Source of the DNA: Bacteroidota bacterium
GTDB taxonomy: Bacteria > Bacteroidota > Bacteroidia > Bacteroidales > Lentimicrobiaceae
Length of the DNA: 64,000 bases
Direction: 5' to 3'
Assembly (NCBI GenBank): GCA_023417935.1
Contig: JAEZDY010000036.1
Coordinates: 62,001-126,000 of the forward strand
A program made the translations under genes and the position numbers. The notes beneath the pieces were generated by a model. That model saw only the letters and a program-made list of their open reading frames with translations, made no database searches and was not told where the DNA came from. Positions 9,201-19,126 of this stretch are shown piece after piece (positions within the stretch are counted from its first letter, which is position 1; every line of letters begins with the position of its first letter).

Positions 9201-10403
9201 ATGAAAAAAAGAACTACTCAATTGATCATCGCTACTATAGCCTTACTCTTGCTAAGTAGCCAATTGTTTGCAGATCAGCCTATAAAAGGCAAGGTAATTT
9301 ACCATGAAGATGAGAACAACCCCATTCCTTCAGTTACAGTTAAGCTATTCAACAATATGAACGTACACATTGCAACCACTGTAACCAATTTCAATGGCAT
9401 GTACATTTTCCCTAATATGCCTTATGGCACTTATTATGTTGAAGCCCAGACGACACCAATAGATGCCGGTGGTATAGAACTTGATGATTTAACATTAATG
9501 TTTCAAATAATCGACGAAGGTTATCCAGCAACAGATATTGAGATGCTTGCTGCTGACGTAAATGGTGATGGAAGTGTCGACTACGATGATACAGATGAAT
9601 GGATGTTAAACTGGGACAACGGCTTTGAGCCAGAATGGGTATTCGGGGAACGTGTGCCAGTTAATCATAATGGCACCAAAACAAACGTTCCTACAATGGG
9701 TGGATCAAGCTCAGGTGACGTTAACGGTACATTTGTTCCAACCGGAAGAAGTGAGATTGTTGCTCAGGTCAATTATTTTGCAAAAGCCTTCTCAAGCAAT
9801 TTCAGCATTGAAATATTTGCCAACGATTTAGTAAGTGCAAGTGCTATGGGATTGGTTATTGACTATCCTTCAACAGTTAATGTTAAAGACATTACCTCAC
9901 AGGTTGGTGATTTCAATAATCTGCGAATTGAGAATAACCAAATTGTTATAACATGGGCAAGTGAAGCGGTTTTACTTGACCCATCAAAACCAGTTGTTAC
10001 TATCAATGGCAGCACAAATAAGAATTATAATGGTGGCGATATTAGGTTTAAAGTTAACAGCAAGAGTCATTTTGTTACAAACGGCAAGGTATTCTCACCT
10101 GAATTCAAGGTTCCATACCTATCTGTAACTGGAAATGATAACCTTAGTCATTGTTATCCAAACCCGGCAAACAATCAAACAACTGTTTATTTTAACCTTC
10201 CTGCTAACACAAAAGCAATGCTTAATGTTTACAGTTTGAACGGAACACTTGTAAAAACTATACTTAACGAAGAAATGACTGCAGGTCAGCATTCAGTTAT
10301 CATTCCGGTTAACGACCTTCGCGAAGGTGTATATTTTTACAGCCTTACAACCAATGGAGCTGTGAATATAAATGAAGCTAAACGCCTCATAGTAGTTCAC
10401 TAA
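9201..10403 (+). CDS. T9SS-sorted protein with dockerin-like and cohesin-like parts
   Basis: A 400-residue secreted protein. It has a signal peptide (1-24) and a Cna-B/carboxypeptidase-like beta-sandwich (about 28-85) with the motif GKVIYHEDENNPIPSVTV. A calcium loop of dockerin type follows at 119-130 (DVNGDGSVDYDD), preceded by a degenerate first half. A cohesin-like beta domain covers about 180-305. The C-terminal T9SS type A sorting domain (about 315-400) contains CYPNPANN and GVYFYSLT. It is probably exported through the outer membrane and attached to the surface. Having dockerin-like and cohesin-like modules in one chain could allow self-association, which is inference. It is monocistronic, between a good promoter and a terminator. 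Confidence 0.85.
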   Translation: MKKRTTQLIIATIALLLLSSQLFADQPIKGKVIYHEDENNPIPSVTVKLFNNMNVHIATTVTNFNGMYIFPNMPYGTYYVEAQTTPIDAGGIELDDLTLMFQIIDEGYPATDIEMLAADVNGDGSVDYDDTDEWMLNWDNGFEPEWVFGERVPVNHNGTKTNVPTMGGSSSGDVNGTFVPTGRSEIVAQVNYFAKAFSSNFSIEIFANDLVSASAMGLVIDYPSTVNVKDITSQVGDFNNLRIENNQIVITWASEAVLLDPSKPVVTINGSTNKNYNGGDIRFKVNSKSHFVTNGKVFSPEFKVPYLSVTGNDNLSHCYPNPANNQTTVYFNLPANTKAMLNVYSLNGTLVKTILNEEMTAGQHSVIIPVNDLREGVYFYSLTTNGAVNINEAKRLIVVH

Positions 10404-10422
10404 ATAGTTGACACACTTTTTA

Positions 10423-10451
10423 AAAAAAGGGGCTTTTTTAGCCCCTTTTTT
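10423..10451 (+). terminator. Rho-independent terminator
   Basis: AAAAAAGGGGCT (10423-10434) pairs with AGCCCCTTTTTT (10440-10451) around a T5 loop. The 3' arm provides the U-tract. It ends the T9SS protein gene. Confidence 0.9.
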
Positions 10452-10515
10452 GATTGTTTATTCTTTTGTGGAATTAATAATTTAATTTTGTATCAGATTC
10501 TAAGATAGACATTCA

Positions 10516-13500
10516 ATGATTTACCTCAATAGCCGTACTTCATCAGCGGCACTTTGGGTACAGATTTTAACAGTTTCAGTTCTACTGACTCTTGGTTGTA
10601 GGCCTCAATCACAAAAGGAGGCTGCTAAGGAGAATAATGCCATATTTAAATCAAATTTGAGTGATCTTGTGCTAGGTGATACACTAGTACAAAAAGAGAA
10701 ATATGACAGTGCCTACATATACTACAAGAGAGCGGCTGATGAGTTTGAGAAACAAGGAAATAAAGAGAAACTTACAACAGCCCTTTTAAAGATAACCGAC
10801 CTTAAAAGAATACAGGGTGATATTGATGAAGCGATGCTTATAGTTGAAAAGGCTATTGAAACCATTGACCCTAAAAATACTGATGATCATAAAATTCTGG
10901 CCGAGGTACTCCACAAGAAAGGACTGTTGCTAAATAACAAGGGATATTTTGATAGTGCTGCCTCTGTTTTAAACTTAAGTATAAGGTATAAAACTAAGCT
11001 CTATGGGACAAATGACACTTCCATGTCAAATACCTATAACCTGTTAGGAATCGCTTATTTTTACAAAGGTGATTATGATAATGCATTAAAGAATTATACC
11101 ATTGCAAGAAATCTTGCACTAAGGAGGAAAAACCCAGAGGACGCTGACATGGCAATGATACTTCAGAACATTGGTATTATCAATGCTCAGAAAGGTGAGT
11201 ATGAAAAGGCAGAAGAGGCTTTCACTACCTCACTTCGAATTCATGAAAAGGTTCTAAAATCTAATGACCCACAGCTCTCAATGATAAACCTAAATGTTGG
11301 GAGGCTCAAGGCATTACTAAATAAAGATTCAGAAGCGCTTGAGTTTTATAATAAGGCAGAGGAGATACTAGTAAGAAGGGCTGAGCCTGGGCATCCTTAC
11401 TTTATATATATCTATTCGAATAAAGGGCAGACTTATGTACATATGGCGGATTACGAAAAGGCACTTATTTATTTTAACAGGGCACTGGCACTTGCTGAAG
11501 TATCATTCGACAATAAACATCCGCAAATTCTTTCGTTGAACATGAATATTGGTTTTGTGTATGAGAAAAAGAGGGATTATAATAATGCACTGTCATTCTA
11601 TTTAGCCAGCATTCCTGAAGATACTGATAATTCGTCACTCATTAAAACCTATAGTAACCTGGCAAGTTTGTACAATTCACTGAACGATAAGATCAAATCC
11701 GATGAATATTATGTAAAAGCACTTAATCTTGCTGAAAAATTCCTGACTCCTGATCACCCTGAGAAAGGACTACTTTATACAAGGTATGGATATTTTCTCT
11801 TATACGATCCACTCAGGAATAACGAAATAGATTATTTTAATAAAGCACTCGCTATTAGTAAAAAGCATTATGGTGATAAGAGCAGGGAGGTATCAAATAA
11901 TTATACCCATATAGGAAATTATTACTATATGCAGAATCAGATCAGTGAGGCTCTTATTTTTTATCAGAAAGCAATTATAGCTATTACTGAAGGTTTCAAT
12001 GACGCAAATATTTCTGTAAATCCAGCTCCTGAAAAAACTGAAGCCGATAGGTACCTCGTAAATGCCTTAACTGGAAAGGCACAAGCACTGGCATTATCCG
12101 GTAAAAAAAGCGACCTGGTGCTGAGCCTTGAAACCTATAAACTTGCAGTTAAAGTACTTGATAAACTTAGGTCAACATACCAGGATGAAGAAAGTAAGCT
12201 ACTGATATCGGATGAAGCTAAATCAACATTTCAGAAGACTGTAGGTGTAGCTATTAAACTATTTGAACGTACAAATGACAAGAAATACCTTGCTGAAGCA
12301 TTTCAATATTCTGATAAAAGCAAATCAGCGGTACTTATTAACTCAATGCACGATATTGAAGCCCAACATTTTGGTAAAATACCTAACAATATCCTTGCTC
12401 TCGAAAAGCAACTTAAGTTGAATATCTCTACCTTCAGGAGATTTATTTACGAGGAACAACAAAAGGCTGCGCCTGATAATGCAATGATAAATAAATGGAA
12501 GTCACGGGTGTTTGAATTTACTGTACGTTACGACAGTTTAACCGGTTTCCTTGAATCAAATTACCCAGATTATTATACGTTAAAGTATACAGAACCAAGC
12601 GTAAGCATCAGCGAAATTCAGAAAGCATTAGCAGATGATAATGTACTTATTGAATACATGTTGAATGACTCGGCTCTTTACACATTTGCCATTAGTAAGA
12701 GATCTTTCGAAGTTTTCACTCAGCCAATTGACTCATCATTTTTCAGAAATATTCAAACAATTGTTTCTGCCACCAATAACAATTCAATGTTCAGCACAAC
12801 TGACAAGGATTACGTTAATTATGCGCTGTCGGCCTTTAATCTGCACCAGCAATTGTTAAGTCAGGTAACTGAAAAATTTGATGAAAATAAACTGATCATC
12901 ATTCCAGATGGGGAAATAGGATATGTTTCATTTGATATGCTACTCACAGCAATGCCGGATACAAATTTAATGGATTACAGACGACTCTACTATCTTATTA
13001 AAGACAAGATAGTTAGTTATAGTACATCGGCTATACTTCAGTTCTCAGGATTTCAGAAGAGAGAACGAAAAGCATCAAAGAACTTCCTTGCAATGGCTCC
13101 ATCGTATGAGAATCTAACTGACAAAGAGAGAACAACTTTTACAGATGAGAATGGGAATCAGGTATACTTGCTCCCAATTCCAGGTGTTGAGAAGGAAATG
13201 GATGGTATAAAGAACAGTATGTTTGCTAAGAAAATAAGAGGCAAATCAGCTACAGAGGCCAAATTTAAAGAAGAAGTAGGTGAATATAATGTATTGCATC
13301 TTGCTATGCATACACTTATCAATAATAGCCAGCCGATGCTTTCAAAGCTTGTTTTTTACCAGAATAATGACAGCTTAGAAGATGGTATGCTTAACACTTA
13401 TGAATTGTTCAGCATGGACTTAAATGCAGGCTTGGCTGTGTTGAGTGCATGTAATACAGGTTCTGGTAAACTTCTTAAGGGTGAAGGCATTATGAACCTC

Positions 13501-13863
13501 GCAAGGGGGTTTATATTTGCCGGAGTGCCTGGAATTGTCATGACTATGTGGTCAGTGGACGATGAATCAAGTGCCGAAATAGTAAGTAAGTTTTATGAAT
13601 ATCTTGAGGAGGGAAAGCCTAAAGATGAAGCACTTCGACAAGCGAAACTTGATTTGCTTGCCAAGGGTGATCCCCTAAAGTCACATCCATTTTATTGGGC
13701 TGCCTATGTGAATATTGGTGATAACAGTCCGATGGAATTCCGTAGTGTCATGCTAACCTATTTATTATATTCCCTGATAACTATTATAATTGCAGGTACA
13801 ACAGTATTCATTCTCAGAAGAAAGAAAACAAAGAATCAATTAAAAATCAGCCAGTTGGCTTAA
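10516..13863 (+). CDS. TPR-CHAT domain lipoprotein (caspase-like peptidase)
   Basis: A 1115-residue envelope protein. A hydrophobic leader ends in the lipobox LTLGC (Cys28). Residues of about 50-520 are TPR repeats (for example SNTYNLLGIAYFYKGDYDNA). A helical linker follows, then a C-terminal CHAT domain of about 730-1070. The catalytic dyad of the caspase-like CHAT family is present: His932 in LAMHT and Cys979 in LSACNTG. A membrane span lies at about 1078-1100, followed by a basic tail (RRKKTK), so the chain may be anchored at both ends. TPRs probably bind the activating partner or substrate. In known TPR-CHAT proteins such as Craspase Csx29, TPR contacts control the protease. No neighbour identifies the target here. 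Confidence 0.87.
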   Translation: MIYLNSRTSSAALWVQILTVSVLLTLGCRPQSQKEAAKENNAIFKSNLSDLVLGDTLVQKEKYDSAYIYYKRAADEFEKQGNKEKLTTALLKITDLKRIQGDIDEAMLIVEKAIETIDPKNTDDHKILAEVLHKKGLLLNNKGYFDSAASVLNLSIRYKTKLYGTNDTSMSNTYNLLGIAYFYKGDYDNALKNYTIARNLALRRKNPEDADMAMILQNIGIINAQKGEYEKAEEAFTTSLRIHEKVLKSNDPQLSMINLNVGRLKALLNKDSEALEFYNKAEEILVRRAEPGHPYFIYIYSNKGQTYVHMADYEKALIYFNRALALAEVSFDNKHPQILSLNMNIGFVYEKKRDYNNALSFYLASIPEDTDNSSLIKTYSNLASLYNSLNDKIKSDEYYVKALNLAEKFLTPDHPEKGLLYTRYGYFLLYDPLRNNEIDYFNKALAISKKHYGDKSREVSNNYTHIGNYYYMQNQISEALIFYQKAIIAITEGFNDANISVNPAPEKTEADRYLVNALTGKAQALALSGKKSDLVLSLETYKLAVKVLDKLRSTYQDEESKLLISDEAKSTFQKTVGVAIKLFERTNDKKYLAEAFQYSDKSKSAVLINSMHDIEAQHFGKIPNNILALEKQLKLNISTFRRFIYEEQQKAAPDNAMINKWKSRVFEFTVRYDSLTGFLESNYPDYYTLKYTEPSVSISEIQKALADDNVLIEYMLNDSALYTFAISKRSFEVFTQPIDSSFFRNIQTIVSATNNNSMFSTTDKDYVNYALSAFNLHQQLLSQVTEKFDENKLIIIPDGEIGYVSFDMLLTAMPDTNLMDYRRLYYLIKDKIVSYSTSAILQFSGFQKRERKASKNFLAMAPSYENLTDKERTTFTDENGNQVYLLPIPGVEKEMDGIKNSMFAKKIRGKSATEAKFKEEVGEYNVLHLAMHTLINNSQPMLSKLVFYQNNDSLEDGMLNTYELFSMDLNAGLAVLSACNTGSGKLLKGEGIMNLARGFIFAGVPGIVMTMWSVDDESSAEIVSKFYEYLEEGKPKDEALRQAKLDLLAKGDPLKSHPFYWAAYVNIGDNSPMEFRSVMLTYLLYSLITIIIAGTTVFILRRKKTKNQLKISQLA

Positions 13864-13923
13864 TTTTTGATTAGTTGTAACTATTCCTGAATCACTTACT
13901 AATTATTAAAGAAGGCATCATAA

Positions 13924-16356
13924 ATGATATACCCCGCAAACTTTGAAATCAAATCAGGTTTTGCTGTAATTCGTGATTTTCTTCATCAACGGTGTTTAGT
14001 AGATTACTCTCATGCCCTTGTTGATGCCATATCCTTCAATACAGATTTTGAAACACTCAACCGCCTTCTTGGCCAATCGGCCGAAATGAAGTATTTGCTT
14101 CAATTTATTCCTGGTTTTCCACAGCAGGACTACTATGATTTAAGCGAAGAACTTATACGAATTAGAGTAAAAGGCACATACATGGAAGCCGAAACGCTGG
14201 GTGCGTTGAAACTTTCTCTTGAAGCAATCACGGATATAATAAGTTTCATCCTTAATCTGGATAATGAGAAATTTGGCGAGTTAAGAGCATTGCTTCCGTC
14301 AGGTATTCCCGACAGGGAACTTATAAGAAAGGTAAGCTCAATAATAGATGAAAAAGGAGAGATAAGGGATAATGCAAGCGAAAAGCTTTCCTCAATACGG
14401 AAAGAAATCAAAAGCAGGCTTACAACTATTGACAGGCGAATAAACCAAATACTTGGGCAGGCACGTAAGGATAATATTATTAATGATGATGCAGAATTAA
14501 CCATAAGGAACGGACGCCTGGTTCTGCCTATTCCTTCAGGTAATAAAAGGAAACTGAAAGGTTACGTACATGACACTTCAGCTACTGGTCAAACAGTTTT
14601 TCTCGAACCTGCAGAAGTATTTGAAATGAATAATGATATCCAAAATTTCAGAGTTGAAGAAAAACAGGAAATCATCAATATTCTTACTTCATTTGCAGAT
14701 TCAGTGCGATCAAAGATTGAAGAACTACTTGGCTTTTATAGTTTTCTAGGACAAATAGATTTCATCAGGGTAAAGGCGGTGCTGGCAATTGAGTTACAAG
14801 CCAATAAACCTGAATTGCATAATAACACAATTACTGATTGGCGAAGAGCGGCACATCCACTGTTGCATAAAAGCTTACAAAAACAAGGTAAATCAATAGT
14901 TGCCCAGGATATTAAGCTTGACAGTGAGAATCGCATTATGGTGATCAGTGGCCCCAACGCAGGTGGCAAATCGGTTTGTCTGAAAACTGTGGCATTACTT
15001 CAGTACATGCTACAATGTGGCTTGCTAATTCCTGTTAGTGAAGATTCAAAAGCAGGCATCTATTCAAAGATATTCCTGGAGATAGGTGACGAGCAATCAT
15101 TAGAGAATGATCTTAGTACATATAGCTCTCATTTGATCCATATTAAATACTTCCTGGAACATGCTGACAACAGGACACTCTTCCTTATTGATGAATTTGG
15201 TGCAGGGACTGAACCTCAATTGGGTGGTGCAATGGCAGAGGCTAGTCTTCAAAAGCTTAACTCCATTGGTTGTTTTGGAATTGTTACAACACATTATACA
15301 AATTTAAAGCTACTGGCAGGTGAAAACGAAGGCTTATTTAATGCAGCCATGTTATACGATGCGAGGGCAATGATGCCGTTATTTAAGCTAAGCATTGGTA
15401 AACCTGGAAGTTCATTTGCCTTTGAAATTGCTAATAAAATAGGTTTTCCGGAAGAGGTAGTTGCAAACGCTGCGAGTAAGATTGGAAGCAGTCAGCTGGA
15501 TTTTGAGAAACAGCTTGCTCAGCTTGATGTTGACAAAAAACATATAGCCAGGAAAATAGCTGAACTAAAAGTAGCGGATGATACACTGGCTGAACTAGTT
15601 AATAAGTACAATAAATTGGTAAGCGACCTCGAATCAAGAAAAAATAGTGTACTCAAGGATGCAAAAACAAGAGCTCAGCAAATAGTGGCTGATTCGAATA
15701 AATTAATAGAAAAAACCATTAGAGACATTAAAGAAAATCAGGCTGAAAGAGATGTAACAAAACAACTACGTGATGACTTCCAGAAAGCAGTAAATGACTT
15801 GATTGAAAAAGAAAGCCCGGTTATGGAACATCCATTTATTATTCAAGATCTGGAGCCTGTAAGCAAAAACACGGAACTACTTCGATTAAGAAAAGGATCT
15901 TACGTTAAAATGGAAGGTCAGGATGCGGTTGGTATTATTGAGGACCTAAGGGGCAGCAAAGCCTCAGTTTGGTTTGGCTCCTTTAAGATAAGAACATCGC
16001 TTGATAAATTGATCACTGCAACAGCTGCCGAAATTAAAGCTTACGAAGGAAGTAAGCTGTTCCAATTAAAAAGTAGTTCTATCATTAATGACCTGAGTGC
16101 CAAAATGGCAGACTTCAGGATGTCTATTGATCTGAGAGGAAAACGCCCCGAAGAGGCGAAAGAAGCCCTTTTAAAATACATTGACCAGGCAACATTATTG
16201 AGAGTTAAAGAAGTTAAGATATTACATGGCAAAGGAAACGGGGTACTTAGAAACATGGTTCATGAATACTTGAATGATAATCCTGAAGTACTAAGAATAG
16301 AAGATGAGAAACCTGACAGAGGTGGAACCGGCATAACTCTTGTATACCTACATTAA
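13924..16356 (+). CDS. mutS2: MutS2 / RqcU family ATPase-nuclease
   Basis: An 810-residue protein with the full MutS2 layout: N-terminal core and lever helices, MutS-type ATPase with Walker A GPNAGGKS at 343-350 and Walker B around LFLIDEFGAGTEP, a long coiled coil (about 510-640), a KOW-like segment, and a C-terminal Smr domain. The Smr domain has the motifs DLRGKRPEEA and LHGKGNGVLR. The N-terminus IYPANFE matches the family and supports the start. MutS2 suppresses recombination in some species and splits collided ribosomes in Bacillus; it lacks the mismatch-recognition domain of MutS. The small DUF6132 gene follows at 46 bases and is probably co-transcribed. Confidence 0.95.
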   Translation: MIYPANFEIKSGFAVIRDFLHQRCLVDYSHALVDAISFNTDFETLNRLLGQSAEMKYLLQFIPGFPQQDYYDLSEELIRIRVKGTYMEAETLGALKLSLEAITDIISFILNLDNEKFGELRALLPSGIPDRELIRKVSSIIDEKGEIRDNASEKLSSIRKEIKSRLTTIDRRINQILGQARKDNIINDDAELTIRNGRLVLPIPSGNKRKLKGYVHDTSATGQTVFLEPAEVFEMNNDIQNFRVEEKQEIINILTSFADSVRSKIEELLGFYSFLGQIDFIRVKAVLAIELQANKPELHNNTITDWRRAAHPLLHKSLQKQGKSIVAQDIKLDSENRIMVISGPNAGGKSVCLKTVALLQYMLQCGLLIPVSEDSKAGIYSKIFLEIGDEQSLENDLSTYSSHLIHIKYFLEHADNRTLFLIDEFGAGTEPQLGGAMAEASLQKLNSIGCFGIVTTHYTNLKLLAGENEGLFNAAMLYDARAMMPLFKLSIGKPGSSFAFEIANKIGFPEEVVANAASKIGSSQLDFEKQLAQLDVDKKHIARKIAELKVADDTLAELVNKYNKLVSDLESRKNSVLKDAKTRAQQIVADSNKLIEKTIRDIKENQAERDVTKQLRDDFQKAVNDLIEKESPVMEHPFIIQDLEPVSKNTELLRLRKGSYVKMEGQDAVGIIEDLRGSKASVWFGSFKIRTSLDKLITATAAEIKAYEGSKLFQLKSSSIINDLSAKMADFRMSIDLRGKRPEEAKEALLKYIDQATLLRVKEVKILHGKGNGVLRNMVHEYLNDNPEVLRIEDEKPDRGGTGITLVYLH

Positions 16357-16401
16357 ACTTTATACTGCCGCACTTTGTTAACTCAACTTAAATTGCTAAT
16401 A

Positions 16402-16638
16402 ATGAATAACCTTATCGAAAAGCTTCAATCAAAGAACTCAATAAAAAACATAATAGGCTTAGTAATTGGTGCCCTTGCCGGATACCTTTACTACCATTTT
16501 ATTGGTTGTACAAGTGGCAGTTGTGCCATCACATCCAATCCATACATGAGTATAGTGTGGGGTGCAGTGCTTGGCTACCTTTTATTTGATATGTACAAAA
16601 TAAAAGACAGAACAGACCAGACTACCCTGGAAAAGTAA
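16402..16638 (+). CDS. DUF6132 small membrane protein
   Basis: A 78-residue protein if started at the ATG at 16402 (an upstream in-frame ATG at 16375 adds nine residues unlike the family). Two membrane spans (GLVIGALAGYLYYHF and MSIVWGAVLGYLLF) flank a loop with two cysteines in GCTSGSCAI. This arrangement is typical of the short DUF6132 proteins of Bacteroidota, whose function is unknown. The cysteine pair could bind metal or form a disulfide (inference). It converges with the next gene, leaving four bases between stops. Confidence 0.75.
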   Translation: MNNLIEKLQSKNSIKNIIGLVIGALAGYLYYHFIGCTSGSCAITSNPYMSIVWGAVLGYLLFDMYKIKDRTDQTTLEK

Positions 16639-16642
16639 CCTA

Positions 16643-16966
16643 TCATGACTTGGCTTTCGAAACCAGTGAATAAGAGTCTTTAATCCATTCCTTCAATTCT
16701 TGATCTGGTATTGTGCCATCTATATCTACCGTATTCCAATGTTTCTTGTTCATATGGAATCCAGGTTTTACACATGGATATTGTTCTCTTAACTCAATTG
16801 CCTTTTCAGGATCGCATTTTACATTCATACTGAACTGTCCTTCCAGATCAGTTAGTAGGAACATTTTCCCTCTGACTTTAAAAACCAAGGTAGTTTGATC
16901 AAAAGGGAAACTCTCAGAGACCTCAGGGAGACTTAAACAATATTCACGTAAGTGCTCAATATTCAT
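16643..16966 (-). CDS. MmcQ/YjbR family protein
   Basis: A 107-residue cytoplasmic protein with a CyaY-like double-wing fold. It has the family N-terminus (MNIEHLREYCLSLPEVSE followed by FPFD) and the central FKVRGKMFLL and later GFHMNKKHWNTV segments. The start at 16966 is chosen because the seven upstream codons are not family-like. YjbR proteins are often labelled DNA-binding because of a MotA-like fold; no biochemical role is established. It is a single gene. Confidence 0.87.
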   Translation of the reverse strand: MNIEHLREYCLSLPEVSESFPFDQTTLVFKVRGKMFLLTDLEGQFSMNVKCDPEKAIELREQYPCVKPGFHMNKKHWNTVDIDGTIPDQELKEWIKDSYSLVSKAKS

Positions 16967-17140
16967 TGCCATCATTTTAAAAAACAAAAGTAAGAAGAAT
17001 CATAATCTTAATCTAAACTTAAGATTACCTTAAAATTAAGGCAGAGTTGAACAATATAAAAACAAGATACTTGATACCTAATCAAGTACTTGCGCATTAA
17101 TTGAGTTACTATTTTAATAACAATTGCCTAGTCACCTCTT

Positions 17141-17168
17141 TTTGCTTTTAATTTTAGTAGTACCTTTG
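17141..17168 (+). promoter_or_regulatory. Promoter of the carboxyltransferase operon
   Basis: TACCTTTG (17161-17168) fits the -7 consensus; a TTTG at 17141-17144 lies 16 bases upstream of it, slightly closer than the usual 19-20. The start codon follows about 60 bases later. Confidence 0.55.
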
Positions 17169-17227
17169 TGTGCTTTTGCAAAAACGCTGAGTAAAGGGAA
17201 AAGAGAGAATAATCTAAAACTTCACAA

Positions 17228-18775
17228 ATGTCATTAACAAAAAAAACATCTGACCTCAAAAAGAGGATGCGTGACGCATTGATGGGAGGCGGACAAGTAG
17301 CTATTGAGAAGCAGAAGGCAACGGGTAAGATGACTGCCCGTGAAAGAATAATAGCATTGCTTGATCCCAAATCATTCCATGAGTATGACTTATTTGTCGA
17401 ACATGCAGGTAAGGACTTCGACATGGGTGACAAATACTTGCCTGGCGACGGAGTAATAACCGGCACCGGAACATTGAACGGGTATCCAGTATGTATATAT
17501 GCGCAGGACTTTACGGTAGCGGGTGGTTCACTAGGTTGGATGCATGCCAAGAAAATTACAAAGATCATGGATCATGCAATGAAACTTAAAGTCCCCATCA
17601 TAGGAATTAACGATTCAGGTGGCGCACGTATTCAAGAAGGTGTTAACTCACTCGCAGGATATGGTGAAATATTTTATCGCAATACACAAGCATCGGGAGT
17701 AATTCCACAGATCAGCGTTATACTTGGTCCATGTGCCGGTGGAGCGGTTTATTCACCTGCACTTACAGATTTTGTATTTGTTGTTGATAAGATATCAAAG
17801 ATGTTCATCACGGGACCTGAAGTGATAAAGACGGTACTTGGTGAAGAGATCTCAATGGAAGAACTTGGTGGTGCTCGGGTACAGAGTGAAATCACCGGTA
17901 ATGCGCATTTCTTTGCTGAAAGTGAGAATGAGTGTTTTGAACAGATAAAAACCTTATGTAGCTTCATACCCTGGAATAATATCAAGAAAGCCGAACCATT
18001 CCCAAAGAAGCCACCCAGAACTAGAAGCTACAATATTGACAATATTTTCCCTACTAATCCCCGTCAACCTTATGATGTTAAAGATATTATAAGGGCTATT
18101 GTTGATGATTCAGAATTCTTTGAAGTACAGAGCATGTTTGCTGCAAACATGGTTATTGGCTTTGCCCGACTTAACGGTCATACAGTTGGCTTTGTAGCTA
18201 ACCAGCCTTTAGTTCTTGCCGGCGTGCTTGATGTTGATTCATCCGACAAAGCGGCTCGCTTTATCCGGTATTGTGACGCATTTAACATTCCATTAGTTAC
18301 ATTAGTTGACCTTCCAGGTTATCTGCCTGGTGTTGACCAGGAACATGCTGGTGTCATCCGGCATGGCGCCAAAGTCCTTTATGCTTACTCAGAGGCAACT
18401 GTTCCTAAAATGACTGTTATTCTTCGTAAAGCTTACGGAGGAGGCTATATTGCCATGTGTTCAAGCCATCTGAGAGCTGATTTTGTTTTCGCTTGGCCTA
18501 CTGCTGAAATAGCTGTGATGGGTCCTGAAGGTGCAGCTAATATTATATTCAGGAATGAAATAAAAAACGCTGAAAATCCTGACGAAATGCGCAAACTTAA
18601 AATAAAGGAATATAAAGAGAAGTTTGCCAATCCTTATGTTGCCGCTGCATATGGCTATGTTGATGCTGTTATTGAACCTTCAGAAACCCGGAACATGCTT
18701 ATTCATGCTCTGTTAATATCAACTGAAAAAGTTCAGGAAACACCTAAAAAGAAACACGGAATACCTCCATTCTAA
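17228..18775 (+). CDS. Acyl-CoA carboxylase / methylmalonyl-CoA carboxyltransferase beta subunit
   Basis: A 515-residue biotin-dependent carboxyltransferase of the MmdA/PccB family, with N- and C-terminal crotonase-like halves. Glycine-rich oxyanion and CoA-binding segments are visible: INDSGGARIQEGV with GPCAGGAVYSPAL in the first half, and LVDLPGYLPG with KAYGGGYIAM in the second. It moves CO2 between carboxybiotin and propionyl-CoA/methylmalonyl-CoA. In Bacteroidota it takes part in propionate formation or odd-chain metabolism, either as a membrane decarboxylase or a carboxylase. The biotin carrier gene follows after 11 bases. No biotin carboxylase or sodium-pump subunits are next to it, so carboxylase versus decarboxylase cannot be decided here. 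Confidence 0.9.
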   Translation: MSLTKKTSDLKKRMRDALMGGGQVAIEKQKATGKMTARERIIALLDPKSFHEYDLFVEHAGKDFDMGDKYLPGDGVITGTGTLNGYPVCIYAQDFTVAGGSLGWMHAKKITKIMDHAMKLKVPIIGINDSGGARIQEGVNSLAGYGEIFYRNTQASGVIPQISVILGPCAGGAVYSPALTDFVFVVDKISKMFITGPEVIKTVLGEEISMEELGGARVQSEITGNAHFFAESENECFEQIKTLCSFIPWNNIKKAEPFPKKPPRTRSYNIDNIFPTNPRQPYDVKDIIRAIVDDSEFFEVQSMFAANMVIGFARLNGHTVGFVANQPLVLAGVLDVDSSDKAARFIRYCDAFNIPLVTLVDLPGYLPGVDQEHAGVIRHGAKVLYAYSEATVPKMTVILRKAYGGGYIAMCSSHLRADFVFAWPTAEIAVMGPEGAANIIFRNEIKNAENPDEMRKLKIKEYKEKFANPYVAAAYGYVDAVIEPSETRNMLIHALLISTEKVQETPKKKHGIPPF

Positions 18776-18786
18776 AAATTGCTGAT

Positions 18787-19113
18787 ATGGCAGAAAGTAA
18801 CGACCCACAAGAAATAAAGACGATCATTATTGATAACGTTAAATACAAAACAAGGTTAACTAAGAAGTACCTGGCGCGCAAGGCTTACGCCCCCGCTAAT
18901 ATAGGGCACGTGTATTCATTCATTCCAGGTACTATTCTGAAGATTTCTGTAAAGGAAGGTGAGAAAGTAAAAAAAGGAACTCACTTGCTTGAGCTTGAAG
19001 CAATGAAGATGGCTAACAACCTGATATCACCGATTGACGGAATTGTAAAGAGAATTTATGTAAAACAGGGGGATCTTGTGCCAAAAAACTTCTTATTAGT
19101 AGAAGTTGTATAG
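18787..19113 (+). CDS. Biotin carboxyl carrier protein subunit
   Basis: A 108-residue biotinyl-domain protein. The C-terminal half is a complete biotinyl barrel with the motif EAMKM; Lys74 is the biotinylated residue. The N-terminal 40 residues are charged and may bind the carboxyltransferase. It lies directly downstream of the beta subunit in the same operon and ends 13 bases from the convergent engB gene. Confidence 0.92.
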   Translation: MAESNDPQEIKTIIIDNVKYKTRLTKKYLARKAYAPANIGHVYSFIPGTILKISVKEGEKVKKGTHLLELEAMKMANNLISPIDGIVKRIYVKQGDLVPKNFLLVEVV

Positions 19114-19126
19114 TTAGAGGGTTTTC

